Positions 1 through 8,757 are shown, numbered from the stretch's first letter. The stretch: 64,000 bases of DNA from Clostridia bacterium (GCA_017428625.1 JAFRQM010000031.1:1-64000), one strand, 5' to 3'. Notes: generated by a model not told the origin, from the sequence alone. Made by a program: numbers and translations.

Positions 1-46
1 CTTTAGCGGCGGCCTGAAAAACATGTGCGATTGGCGGACTTTTCAT

Positions 47-116
47 ACATCTTGAGATGTAGCAGGTAAAAGGCCCTTATAGGGCCTCATCAAACCACCA
101 GTTCAACTGGTGGTTT
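47..116. repeat. Three tandem stem-loops, possible IS200/IS605-type element end
   Basis: Three perfect short hairpins lie in tandem: a 6-bp stem at 47-52/55-60, a 7-bp stem at 71-77/81-87 (aggccct, loop tat), and a 10-12 bp stem at 92-103/105-116. Clustered subterminal palindromes of this kind are typical of IS200/IS605 ends, and in TnpB-encoding elements the right end also encodes the guide RNA. No transposase is visible because the window starts here; the frame from position 2 to a stop near 54 could be the last residues of one, but I do not recognise it. The third hairpin can also act as a terminator and supplies the stop codon of the small gene that follows. The element assignment is inference. 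Confidence 0.35.
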
Positions 117-294
117 TGATTTTCTGCCCCTTTGTAATCAGGTCGAAACCGTTTCTCAAAAAGAATTTCTGCCCCGACAGCATGTGAAATTTATCTCTCG
201 GTTTCAGTTCGTCGCAAAGTTCTTTCGCAACAGAATACAGAGTTTCATCCGTCGGGTCTGAAGCGTATTTTTTTGCCGCTGTGTTAAAATTCAT
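103..294 (-). CDS. Small hypothetical protein, 63 aa
   Basis: A short acidic/basic mixed protein with no family I recognise, no signal peptide and no membrane segment. The start at 294 is chosen over an in-frame ATG at 336 because a strong Shine-Dalgarno (GGAGG, + strand complement near 302-307) precedes it, and a TTGAAT-17-TATATT promoter lies upstream at 327-355. The last residues (KIKTTS) and the stop are encoded by the palindrome at 92-116, so the original C-terminus may have been replaced by an inserted element end. It is transcribed divergently from the hydrolase gene. Confidence 0.55.
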   Translation of the reverse strand: MNFNTAAKKYASDPTDETLYSVAKELCDELKPRDKFHMLSGQKFFLRNGFDLITKGQKIKTTS

Positions 295-326
295 CCTGTT
301 ACCTCCGCACCGTTTTCTTTTTGATG

Positions 327-355
327 AATATATCACATTCCGTATAATTATTCAA
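327..355 (-). promoter_or_regulatory. Sigma-A type promoter for the 63-aa gene
   Basis: On the minus strand, TTGAAT (350-355) and TATATT (327-332) are separated by 17 bp. The start codon is at 294, with GGAGG between. Confidence 0.55.
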
Positions 356-362
356 CCGCCGT

Positions 363-391
363 TTGACACAGGCGGCGGCAGGTGATAGAAT
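363..391 (+). promoter_or_regulatory. Sigma-A type promoter for the alpha/beta hydrolase
   Basis: TTGACA (363-368) and TAGAAT (386-391) with a 17-bp spacer. Transcription would begin near 398, which argues against the ATG at 404 and for the ATG at 422 as translation start. Confidence 0.65.
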
Positions 392-421
392 AACTTTGAA
401 TAAATGAATGAGGCGAGCAAT

Positions 422-1321
422 ATGACCGATGAAAAAATCAAAAAACTGCTTTCCGAAGCGGGCAAATACGAACTGACCGACAGTGAAAGAGCCAAGGCTC
501 AGGGTTCGTTCATAAACCTTCCCTGCGGCAATACCCATTATGAAATAAAAGGGGAGGGCGAACTCTGCGTTCTGGTTCACGGCTACGCCACGCCATACTA
601 TATTTATGACAAAGTTGCCGACGAGCTTGTTAAAAACGGCTATAAAATAATGCGCTATGATTTGCTTGGCAGAGGTCTGTCCGAAAGAGTAAATGCGAAA
701 TATACGCCCGAACTTTTCGCGGCGCAGTTAAAGGAACTCACTCAGGCACTTTTCCCCGGCGAGAAGTTTTACCTTTTCGGAACGTCAATGGGAGGCACAA
801 TAGTCAACGCTTTTGCCGCCGCTTACCCGAAATATGTTAAAAAACTTGTTCTTCTCGCTCCTGCGGGAATGGATAATTTCAGACCGCCGTTTTATATGTA
901 TCTGAGCAGCTGCCCGTTAGTGGGAGATATCCTGTTTGCTGTTATGGGCAACAAGATTCTTCTCAAAAACTGCGCAAGAGAGATGAAATATTCCACCGAT
1001 GAAATCGATTATTATCTTGAATCTTTCGCGTATTCCATAAAATACAAAGGTTTCCCGAAATGCACGCTTTCAAGCCTGCGTTACACAATTCTCAAAACAA
1101 AAAAAGCAACGGCGTTTTACAAAAAAACGGCTGAGCGGGGTATTCCCGTTCTCTGCCTCTGGGGAACCGATGATATAACAATGCCGTTTTATCAGTCCGA
1201 AAGATTCAAAGAGGTTATGCCGGATGCCGAACTCCGCGTTCTTGAAAAATCGGGGCATATTTTCCTCTATGATGAAATCGAAAAAACAATGCAATACACG
1301 CTCCCGTTTTTAAAAAAGTAA
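422..1321 (+). CDS. Alpha/beta-fold hydrolase
   Basis: A 299-aa cytoplasmic serine hydrolase of the alpha/beta superfamily. The oxyanion-loop motif HGYATP is followed by the nucleophile elbow GTSMGG (Ser near residue 122), then the acid in GTDDITMPF and the catalytic His in SGHIFL near the C-terminus, so the triad is complete. A lid-like helical insertion separates strands 6 and 7. The substrate cannot be told; esterase, lipase and C-C hydrolase relatives all look like this. Start 422 is preferred because GAGGCG precedes it, whereas the ATG at 404 has no ribosome site and lies almost at the predicted transcript start. It is a single-gene unit, with its own promoter and a strong terminator. 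Confidence 0.85.
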   Translation: MTDEKIKKLLSEAGKYELTDSERAKAQGSFINLPCGNTHYEIKGEGELCVLVHGYATPYYIYDKVADELVKNGYKIMRYDLLGRGLSERVNAKYTPELFAAQLKELTQALFPGEKFYLFGTSMGGTIVNAFAAAYPKYVKKLVLLAPAGMDNFRPPFYMYLSSCPLVGDILFAVMGNKILLKNCAREMKYSTDEIDYYLESFAYSIKYKGFPKCTLSSLRYTILKTKKATAFYKKTAERGIPVLCLWGTDDITMPFYQSERFKEVMPDAELRVLEKSGHIFLYDEIEKTMQYTLPFLKK

Positions 1322-1334
1322 TAAAAACCGTCCG

Positions 1335-1376
1335 AAAAAACCGAACCGCAGATTTACATCTGCGGTTCGGTTTTTT
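1335..1376 (+). terminator. Strong intrinsic terminator
   Basis: An 18-bp perfect stem (1335-1352 with 1359-1376) with a 6-nt loop ends in a run of T. The A-run on the left arm makes it bidirectional, so it could also stop the minus-strand acyltransferase transcript. Confidence 0.9.
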
Positions 1377-1510
1377 ATTCACTTTTATTTTATTATAGAA
1401 AAGATAAGAAGCAAAAAATCGATATATAATAATAACAGCGTATTAAAAGTATAATCCGGCTTCAAATGAAGTCGGGTAAAATTATGCAGTTTTCGATTTA
1501 TATACTCCGT

Positions 1511-2599
1511 TCAGACTGATTTTTCCAGATTGTGCGCCCTGACTTTTATTTTTTTACACAAAACAGATAAAGCGTAAACAATAAGCGAGACGATAATTGT
1601 CAGTTCAAATGCAACCCAGACACTTTGCCAGGGCGAAAAAGAAGAGAAGAAATTATGTGTCAGATAGATTGCGCTGCGTTGACTGACATAAATGGGCAGA
1701 CTGAGTTTTCCGAGAAAAAATATCCATTGATGATTCCATCTTTCCGGAAAACCTGTTTTTCCGCTGAATGAAAGCGCCAGAGCGGGCAACAGAAGAAAAG
1801 GAATCAACCCCTCATATTTTGTTGGGAGATTAAATAATGCAAACGCGATGACGGCGGTATAAATCAACCATTCGAGAACAGTTAGAAAAACTTTCCGGCT
1901 TTTGGAAAAAGTTGTTTTCCCCAATACTGCAGAAAGTTCATAAGCTGTTGCACCGAGCGAAATGTCTGCGAAAGCACGCAGAAGTGATTTATAGCAAAGC
2001 CCCGACCACTCCATTACACCGGTCAGTCCTCCGGTTGTTTGAATTATCCATCCGATAATCATAAGGCTTAAAACAGGTGCGGCATATCTGGTAAAACCGT
2101 AGTATGATTTGCGCAGAACCGGATACAGCACAGCCATAACTATAAGCATACATGAAATATACCATTCAATATTGTTCGGGTCTCTGTAGCGCAGACCTGA
2201 CATCTGAACTAGAAACAGGTTCGGAATACTGTCCAGAAAATACCAGGCGATTTTGCTTCCTCTGTAAGCGCTTAGGAGACATGAACTGATAAAAGCAAAA
2301 ACAAAACCGATGCAGTGAACAGGGAAAATGCTCATATATTTTCTGCTCATAAACGCCGTATGCTCTTTGAAAAGCGCCTCTCCGGAAGCGGGTTTTGCAA
2401 TATTTTTGTAAGCTGTGCGCGCCATCAAAAGACCAGACAGCATAAAGAAAAATTCAACACCGACCGCTCCGTGTGCGAAAAGCGAAATATGAACGCCCTT
2501 TGAGAAGAAAACATGAGGCAAAAAATCTTTTCCGCAATGGAACAATACTATAACTATGCTGAAAATAAAGCGCAAAAACTCAATCTTTCCGTTTTTCAA
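1511..2599 (-). CDS. Acyltransferase family 3 membrane protein
   Basis: A 362-aa integral membrane protein with about ten hydrophobic helices, of the acyltransferase-3 (OafA/WecH-like) family. These enzymes move acetyl or other acyl groups to exported carbohydrates. The N-terminal helix carries the family's conserved Arg (residue 10) and His (residue 21, in LFHCG), followed by GVEFFFMLSGLLMA, the usual second-helix signature. It lies 3 bp after the glycosyltransferase-LicD gene and is surely co-transcribed with it, which suggests decoration of a surface glycan. The acceptor is unknown. Confidence 0.85.
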   Translation of the reverse strand: MKNGKIEFLRFIFSIVIVLFHCGKDFLPHVFFSKGVHISLFAHGAVGVEFFFMLSGLLMARTAYKNIAKPASGEALFKEHTAFMSRKYMSIFPVHCIGFVFAFISSCLLSAYRGSKIAWYFLDSIPNLFLVQMSGLRYRDPNNIEWYISCMLIVMAVLYPVLRKSYYGFTRYAAPVLSLMIIGWIIQTTGGLTGVMEWSGLCYKSLLRAFADISLGATAYELSAVLGKTTFSKSRKVFLTVLEWLIYTAVIAFALFNLPTKYEGLIPFLLLPALALSFSGKTGFPERWNHQWIFFLGKLSLPIYVSQRSAIYLTHNFFSSFSPWQSVWVAFELTIIVSLIVYALSVLCKKIKVRAHNLEKSV

Positions 2600-2602
2600 A
2601 GT

Positions 2603-4840
2603 TCAATCTCCCGTCTTAGGATGCTGCAATTCTCCGAGCTGTTCAGATTTCTGATAAACGGAAGCCTCGAGTTCCTCAATCGGAACATCGCGATAAGGAC
2701 CGAAATCAATATCGAAAAGAAGATGCGTTCTTTTCTCAAGTTCCGCCGGACACTGCATAAAGTCGCCGTAATGCAGTTCGAGATAAGTCTTCCACTCGCT
2801 CATGACAGGACAGAGCTTTTTCTCATATTCCAGCCAAGCGGGATCTCCCCAGTATTCCTTCGGGAAGCACTCCTTCTCGTAGCCGTAACTGCCGGGCAGG
2901 CATACCCACTCCGACGCTTTGTCAACATCATATTTTTTGGCGTTTTTCAGCCAGATAAAGCGCATAAGGTGCCTCGGTCCGAACACTTTTATTATAAGCC
3001 GCTTAAGTATGGCTTTCCTGTTTGTCCGCAGCTGGTTGAGCGGCGGAAGCGGGCGGGCGGATTCAAACATATAAAAGATTAAACGGGAGTTTATCAATTC
3101 GTGAACACGCTTTTTCTTTTCAGTCGGAGCGGCGCCGTCAAGAGGAAGAATATCGAGAAATACACCGTGAGTCCCTTTTTGGCGCAGCATCCTTTCAATG
3201 TTTGTCCCTTTAAGCTGCATACGGTGAAAACCGTATGGGTAATTGTTTTTCGGCAGAACCATTGTGTCGGGGAGTTCCTTCTGCGCAATCTTTATGAATT
3301 TGTCATAATCCTTGCGCGGCATGGTTACGTCAACATCGTCATCCCACGGAATCTGTCCGCGGTGCCTTGCCGCTCCCAGAAGCGATCCGGCAGCCACATA
3401 ATATGTAAGCGAATGTTTTATGCAGATACGCTCAAATTCCCGCAGAAGTGAGAGAGCCAGAAGCTGTGAACGGCGGACATCCTGCGGCGACATCTGAATA
3501 TAGGTGTATTTCTGCGTGCGCGAAAGCTCCATAAAGCGAAGTTTTTTGCGTGTTTTGTCAAAGAGAGTTTCTGCCGACTCCGGTTTCGGGAACATTGTGC
3601 CGGCGGCTGTGCGGTGCAGGTGATACATTGTCGCCTGACCTACCATAGAGGCGGGTTCAAGCGTCTCCCCGTCAGAGGTCGCAAAAGCGGGTATTTCATT
3701 GCCTTTATCCGCCGCGAGCAGAAGTTCCTCCCAATTGCGCAGCGCTTCGTCGGCAACACCGCTGTCAAGAACGGCTGCCATACCGATGCTTTCTTTTTCT
3801 CTTTCTTCAGGTTTGAGAAGACGGAGCATCTCATTTACCAGCGCGGATGTATCGGCAGCGTCAACAGATTTGAGATTTGCGCATTTTTCGCTTGCGCTGA
3901 AATCGCAGGCAAGAATAAAAGGATATCTTACCGTGTGCATAATCACGGTGGGTGAAGTGTGCGAAACATCCGCAGAGGCTACAATGGCAAAAGCAGATTC
4001 ACGCAGCAGCGATTTAAGCGTAGCGTCGCCCTGAGCGAAGGATATCCTGTCTTCCAGATGAAGACTTGTCGCGTATTTCAGCATAAATTCCTTCGTCTCA
4101 TCCTTGACGGGAACTGTATTCATATTCTTGACGAATTTAAGCGTAACATCGGGAACTTTCCTGTATATCTGCGCGAACGCGTCGAGAATCTGCGGGTAAA
4201 GATAGTTTTCCGCGGCGGTCTGAACAGCGAGAATCTGCGTCCCTGTTCCCTCAACATGCGAGTATTCGCTGCTCTTGAACGGGAAAAAATAGGGAATATA
4301 TGTGCAATTAGGCTGATTGAAACTTCTAAACACCTTGTCGCTCTGCGCGTAGCAGGTAACAAACGCGTCGAAAAGCTCTCCGTTCTGAAGAACGGCGGCG
4401 TAATCCGCGTAATTCATCCTTGAGAGAAGCATATAAAACGGCATAAGCTCCCATACAACAATTTTATGACCTTTTGACGCGCAGGCATCGGCGTTTTTGA
4501 TTATCATCGCGTCCGATACCACGGTCCTGTTTATGCTGTTTGTCATTACAAAAACACTTTGCGGCAGTTGTGCGGCAATATGCTCAAGAATCTGTCTGCG
4601 TGTGTGAAGGTCTCTGAACGGCTCCGCGAAAGAACGTCTGACAATCCTGTAATCGTAACGGTAATCGTCAAAAGCGCTTTTGCCGTTGGTGATAACCGTA
4701 ACCTGATATCCTTTCTGAGCAAGATAATTCATCAGCGAAACAACAGGCATACGCACGGGTGTGCGAAGGTCCGCCGAAACAAAAACAAAAGAGTTCAAAT
4801 TCTGCACCGCTTTCCGTAAGATTAATCCGCATATCCGCAA
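2603..4840 (-). CDS. Glycosyltransferase-LicD phosphotransferase fusion
   Basis: A 745-aa two-domain protein. Residues about 14-380 resemble a GT-B (GT4-like) glycosyltransferase, with SFVFVSADLRTP at the N-terminus and HTSPTV in the donor-binding half. Residues about 452-720 form a LicD domain: SLTYYVAAGSLLGAARH, then PWDDDVDVTMPR, the metal-binding Asp cluster. LicD proteins transfer phosphocholine or similar phospho-groups to teichoic acids and capsules. Together with the acyltransferase behind it, this forms a small surface-glycan modification operon. The ATG at 4840 has no clear ribosome site; a TTG 14 codons later, preceded by GGAAAG, gives a better-looking N-terminus and may be the true start. 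The fused arrangement is visible directly; donor and acceptor are not. Confidence 0.85.
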   Translation of the reverse strand: MRICGLILRKAVQNLNSFVFVSADLRTPVRMPVVSLMNYLAQKGYQVTVITNGKSAFDDYRYDYRIVRRSFAEPFRDLHTRRQILEHIAAQLPQSVFVMTNSINRTVVSDAMIIKNADACASKGHKIVVWELMPFYMLLSRMNYADYAAVLQNGELFDAFVTCYAQSDKVFRSFNQPNCTYIPYFFPFKSSEYSHVEGTGTQILAVQTAAENYLYPQILDAFAQIYRKVPDVTLKFVKNMNTVPVKDETKEFMLKYATSLHLEDRISFAQGDATLKSLLRESAFAIVASADVSHTSPTVIMHTVRYPFILACDFSASEKCANLKSVDAADTSALVNEMLRLLKPEEREKESIGMAAVLDSGVADEALRNWEELLLAADKGNEIPAFATSDGETLEPASMVGQATMYHLHRTAAGTMFPKPESAETLFDKTRKKLRFMELSRTQKYTYIQMSPQDVRRSQLLALSLLREFERICIKHSLTYYVAAGSLLGAARHRGQIPWDDDVDVTMPRKDYDKFIKIAQKELPDTMVLPKNNYPYGFHRMQLKGTNIERMLRQKGTHGVFLDILPLDGAAPTEKKKRVHELINSRLIFYMFESARPLPPLNQLRTNRKAILKRLIIKVFGPRHLMRFIWLKNAKKYDVDKASEWVCLPGSYGYEKECFPKEYWGDPAWLEYEKKLCPVMSEWKTYLELHYGDFMQCPAELEKRTHLLFDIDFGPYRDVPIEELEASVYQKSEQLGELQHPKTGD

Positions 4841-5203
4841 CAGAGATACACAGGATTTATACAGTCAAATATTAATTAATTGCGGAAGGCGCACACTTTA
4901 GGGTGTATTATCAGTCATAAACCGGGTGTTCCGACCGCATAATCTTAATTATTTTAACATATTAATAATATTTCGTCAATTGTTCTTTCCCGTTTATCCA
5001 TCTTCTTGCGCAATCTGACTCTTTACGCACCCGCATTTGCCTTCCGGAGCGGATTTTTCTTGTATTTGAAGTTTTGTTATTGTATAATTTCATCATAAAG
5101 TCAGGAGAGGCGTTTTTAATCCAAACAATAATCCGCCAAACATTAAGCAAAACAGCAACATAAACATGTAAATTCCGGCTTTCACCGGGTCGCGGAGGCA
5201 GCG
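4841..5203. other. Intergenic region between divergent units
   Basis: About 360 AT-rich bases without a convincing gene; short frames on the minus strand here show no conservation-like features or ribosome sites. It must hold the promoter of the glycan operon and the leader of the LtrA-like gene, but only the rightward promoter is clear. The 115-nt leader before 5204 was not recognised as any riboswitch. Confidence 0.6.
5060..5088 (+). promoter_or_regulatory. Candidate promoter for the LtrA-like gene
   Basis: TTGTAT (5060-5065) and TATAAT (5083-5088) with a 17-bp spacer. The downstream leader is about 110 nt. Confidence 0.5.
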
Positions 5204-6343
5204 ATGGTAAAAGAACTGATTGAGAAAAAAGAAAAAAAGGTTGAATATATCGAACTGATATATGACCTTATATTTGTATATATTATCGGCAGAAACAACA
5301 TCCTGCTTCATCATACGCAAAACGGTTTTGTTGAGGCGGGTATGTTTATGGCTTATGCTATGTGCACCCTTGCCGTGATTCAGATATGGACCTTCACAAC
5401 ATACTACATAAATCTTTACGGCAGAAACAGCGCCAGAGATTATGTTTTTATGTTTCTCAATATGTTTCTGCTTTATTTTATCGGTGAAGCAACCCGTGAA
5501 AACTGGCAGGTTTATCACACGCAGTATCATATAGCGTGGGTATTGATTCTCGTAAATATCGGCATTCAGTATCTTATCGAATACCGCAACCGTAAAGATA
5601 AGCCGGAGCACAGAAAACGAATTATAAGAATGGCAGGCATTCTTTTCTGCGAAGCGGCAATCATATCTTTCGCCATACCCGAGTTTAACATTTCCGGCAC
5701 ATCTTATCTTTCACTCACCGGCATCCTTTTCGGCATCGCTGCGGTATCGGTTTCAAGCCGCAACTCCTGCTCGGGGCTTGTGGATTTCAACCACCTGACC
5801 GAGAGAATAATGCTCTATGTGGTTTTCACATTCGGCGAAATGATAATCGCGATTGCCGGGTATTTTGAGGGCAGTTTCAGTTTTAATAATCTTTATTTCT
5901 GCGCTATGGCTTTCCTGATAGTTGTCGGTCTGTTTTTAAGTTACGGAACGGTTTACGACCGTCTTATTGACCGCGAAATGAATACACACGGCATAGGTTA
6001 CATACTGATTCACATTTTTATTGTTTTTTTTCCTCAACAACATCACAGCGGCGCTGGAGTTTATGCGTGAGGAAGAAATCCGCCTTATGCCGAAAATGGT
6101 TTTCATTGTTGTTTCGGTGATTATGTATTACTTTTGTCTGTTCCTTACGGGCAGATACTCAAAAGCAAAGTGCAGGGCCGGCAAAAAGTTTTTTCCCTTA
6201 TGACTCTTACGGGTGCGGCTTTTGCGGCGTTGATGCTTCTTTTCAGGGAAATAATGCAGGTTAACATCGCCCTGACGGTGCTGTTTGTTTTCTTTGTGCT
6301 TTTAATTCTTTACCGGTTCTCAAAAAAGGCTGATAACCGATAA
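5204..6343 (+). pseudogene. LtrA-like membrane protein, two compensating frameshifts
   Basis: The reading frame from 5204 has the signature of the low-temperature-requirement A family (VEYIELIYDLIFVYII at residues 13-28) followed by a series of membrane helices. It leaves frame near 6030 inside an 8-T run. The protein continues in the next frame (LNNITAALEF through RYSKAKCRAGKK) and returns to the original frame near 6185 beside aaaaagtttttt, ending at 6343. Joined, it gives about 379 aa, the usual length of the family. One extra base and one missing base at homopolymers suggest sequencing or assembly error as much as gene decay. GGAGG precedes the ATG. Function in the family is poorly defined. 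Confidence 0.8.
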
Positions 6344-6385
6344 AATATAATTTAAAACAGACAAAACCCAAAAGGAGAACGGTAA

Positions 6386-6703
6386 ATGTTGACTGTAAAT
6401 ATCACTTACAGAGGCGAAAACGGTAACGCCGTGAAATTTGCCCGGGAGATGATAAAAAGCGGAATAGTTGACAGAATCAGGGCGGAGAAAGGCAACCTGA
6501 GGTATGAATACTTTATTCCTCTCGAACAAAACGATACCGTGCTTCTGATTGACAGTTGGAAAAGCCGGGAGGCGCTGGATATTCACCACGCTTCGCCCAT
6601 GATGGCTGAAATAGCCGCCCTGCGTGAAAAATATGACCTTCATATGAAAGCGGAGATTTATACCGGAGCAAACGGCGGCGATGAAAAATATATAAGAAAA
6701 TAG
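6386..6703 (+). CDS. ABM-domain protein, putative quinol monooxygenase
   Basis: A 105-aa protein with the antibiotic-biosynthesis-monooxygenase (YgiN-like, dimeric alpha/beta barrel) pattern: VNITYRGENG at the start, GNLRYEYFIPLEQNDTVLLI in the middle and SWKSREALDIHHASP toward the end. Relatives oxidise quinols or flavonoid-like substrates without cofactors, or simply bind small aromatics. The ribosome site AGGAGA lies 8 bp before the ATG. It stands 43 bp after the LtrA-like gene in the same direction. Confidence 0.8.
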   Translation: MLTVNITYRGENGNAVKFAREMIKSGIVDRIRAEKGNLRYEYFIPLEQNDTVLLIDSWKSREALDIHHASPMMAEIAALREKYDLHMKAEIYTGANGGDEKYIRK

Positions 6704-6791
6704 AAATTGCGCAAAATACACCCGGTCATTACAAAGCAAAACCAACCTTATTATCTGAAAAATATATACTCATAAGGAGATAAAAAAGCGT

Positions 6792-7805
6792 ATGAAAAGA
6801 TTTATTGCAGCAATACTGTCTTTAACTGTTCTTCTGACGGTCTGCACCGCCGTCTCGGCAGAAGGGCGGAATGAAAAAACCTACGGAGCGTATAAGCATG
6901 TTTTTATAATCGGAATTGACGGCGCAGGAACCTTCTTCAAAAACGATTATATGACAAATTTTCACCGCATATTCGATAAAGGCGCGGTAAAATACGAAGT
7001 CCGCACCGAAACAAAAACCGACAGCGGTCCCAACTGGACAAGTATTCTCACAGGCGTTTCATATTTTAAGCACGGCGCGGAGAACGGCGTTGTTGAAGGC
7101 AGTCAGGAACGGTTGTTCAAAAGATATCCGTCAATTTTCAGCGTTGTTCACAATGCTTTGCCGGATGCTCAACTTGCTTCCATCAATAACTGGGGCGCCG
7201 TAAATGTCGGCATAGTTGAAGACGATATAGGCGTTGTAAAAAAAACAGTCGGTCCCGACAGCGCCACGGTTGACGCAATAGTTGATTATTTTAACGAAGG
7301 GCACGCCCCGGCGGTTTTCTTCACCCAGCTCGACGAGGTTGATGCGGCAGGGCACGGCTTCGGCAGTTCATCCCCCGAATATGAAAAAGCGATGAAAGAG
7401 GCGGATGAAAGAATCGGCATTATTTACGACTGCCTTGAAGAAAACGGTCTTCTTGACGACGGTCTCTTTATTGTAACTGCAGACCACGGCCATAAAGCAA
7501 CAGGCGGTCACGGCAGGTTTTCAAAAATCGAATCATATTCCACAATAGCAGTCAGCGGCAAAACAGTTATTTCCGGCGGCAATATGGATAAAGATGTCAA
7601 ATTGCGCGATGTCGCCGCAATCTCTCTTTATGCTCTCGGTGTTGAACCGACCGAATGGAGTTTTTCGGCGCGCGTTCCCGGCAATCTTTTCAAAGATGTA
7701 AACGGTCAGCCGCGCCCTTATTACAGAGATATAATTGACCTTATCTGCGGTGAGATAATGTGGATTTATACAAATCTCGGTCATCCTCTTGATGAGTATT
7801 TTTAA
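6792..7805 (+). CDS. Exported alkaline-phosphatase-superfamily phosphodiesterase
   Basis: A 337-aa protein with a signal peptide (residues 1-23, cleavage after AVSA) and the nucleotide pyrophosphatase/phosphodiesterase fold. Metal ligands and nucleophile are visible in order: GIDGAG (Asp), GPNWTSILTG (Ser/Thr nucleophile), DEVDAAGHG, ADHGHKATGGHG. NPP-type enzymes hydrolyse phosphodiester or pyrophosphate bonds outside the cell. Ribosome site AAGGAG. The next gene starts 28 bp downstream, so the two are probably one operon. The substrate cannot be deduced. Confidence 0.88.
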   Translation: MKRFIAAILSLTVLLTVCTAVSAEGRNEKTYGAYKHVFIIGIDGAGTFFKNDYMTNFHRIFDKGAVKYEVRTETKTDSGPNWTSILTGVSYFKHGAENGVVEGSQERLFKRYPSIFSVVHNALPDAQLASINNWGAVNVGIVEDDIGVVKKTVGPDSATVDAIVDYFNEGHAPAVFFTQLDEVDAAGHGFGSSSPEYEKAMKEADERIGIIYDCLEENGLLDDGLFIVTADHGHKATGGHGRFSKIESYSTIAVSGKTVISGGNMDKDVKLRDVAAISLYALGVEPTEWSFSARVPGNLFKDVNGQPRPYYRDIIDLICGEIMWIYTNLGHPLDEYF

Positions 7806-7833
7806 TAAAAACCGTTACACAAGAAGAAATCAG

Positions 7834-8757
7834 ATGAAAAAGATATTATCCGTTTTAACGGCAATACTGCTGTGCCTTTCATTTTCGGGTTGCGCGGGCA
7901 GCAGCAAAAACTCCGGTTCGCAGTCCGCCGTCAGTCAGGTTGATTACACATCCTCAAAAATAAGCTATCTGGGGCCCGCGGGCACCTATACCCAAGAAGC
8001 GTGCGAAAGGTTCTTTGACGGGCAGCAGGGCGCTTATCTTCCCTGTGAAACGGTCAACGATGCGGTTAAAGCGCTTGTTGATAAAAAGAGCGATTATGCC
8101 GTCATTCCGCAGGAAAACACCATAGGCGGCGCAGTGGTTGATTATATTGACGCGCTTATAACTCAGCCGGATGTTTCCGTTGCAGGTGAAGTGGAACTTT
8201 CAATCAGCCAGAATTTGCTTGTTGTTCCCGGCACTTCACTCAATGATATTAAAACCGTTTATTCTCACAGGCAGGGCATTGAACAGGGCAGACAGTGGCT
8301 TGAAAAGAATTTGCCCGGTGCGGAACTCGTTGAGGTTTCCAGCACGGCGCGCGGAGCTGAAATGGTGTCGGAGGGGAATGATAAATCCTGCGCCGCCGTT
8401 GCGTCTGCGGGCTGCGCGCAGGTGTATAATCTTGAAATTCTCGCCGCCGGCATTCAGAATAACGACAATAACAAAACGCGTTTTTATGTGCTTTCCCTCA
8501 AAGAGCCGTCAAAAGAATCATCCGACAGGCTTGCGTTTACGGCAACCGGTTCAGCATCGGATTTACCGAAGTTCCTTGAAAAAACAGAAGACCTTGATAT
8601 AACACTTGTTACCATACACGACAGGCCGGAAAAAACCGAACTCGGCAGTTACTGCTATGTTATTGAGTGCGAAAACTGCGATTACAAAACTTACCTTAAA
8701 CTTGCAGATAACAAAGACTTTGAATTGCGTTATCTCGGCAGTTTTCCGCTTCGATGA
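7834..8757 (+). CDS. Prephenate dehydratase-ACT protein with lipoprotein signal
   Basis: A 307-aa protein. Residues 1-20 form a signal peptide ending in FSGC, a lipobox-like site, followed by a Ser/Gly-rich linker. Residues 43-222 match prephenate dehydratase: YLGPAGTYTQEA, CETVNDAV, VIPQENTIGGAV, YSHRQGIEQ and the catalytic NNKTRFYVLS. Residues 233-305 resemble the ACT domain, with HDRP in place of ESRP, so Phe binding may be altered. The enzyme normally works in the cytoplasm, converting prephenate to phenylpyruvate. Here it appears to be anchored outside, beside an exported phosphodiesterase. Start 7834 is chosen because it yields the signal peptide; an in-frame ATG at 7789 lies inside the previous gene. 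A periplasmic-type role or ligand binding are both possible. Confidence 0.85.
   Translation: MKKILSVLTAILLCLSFSGCAGSSKNSGSQSAVSQVDYTSSKISYLGPAGTYTQEACERFFDGQQGAYLPCETVNDAVKALVDKKSDYAVIPQENTIGGAVVDYIDALITQPDVSVAGEVELSISQNLLVVPGTSLNDIKTVYSHRQGIEQGRQWLEKNLPGAELVEVSSTARGAEMVSEGNDKSCAAVASAGCAQVYNLEILAAGIQNNDNNKTRFYVLSLKEPSKESSDRLAFTATGSASDLPKFLEKTEDLDITLVTIHDRPEKTELGSYCYVIECENCDYKTYLKLADNKDFELRYLGSFPLR

Noticed and set aside
5093..5611. A 172-codon minus-strand frame opposite the LtrA-like gene
   Set aside because: It is antisense to clear membrane-protein coding sequence, lacks a ribosome site and shows no recognisable motif.
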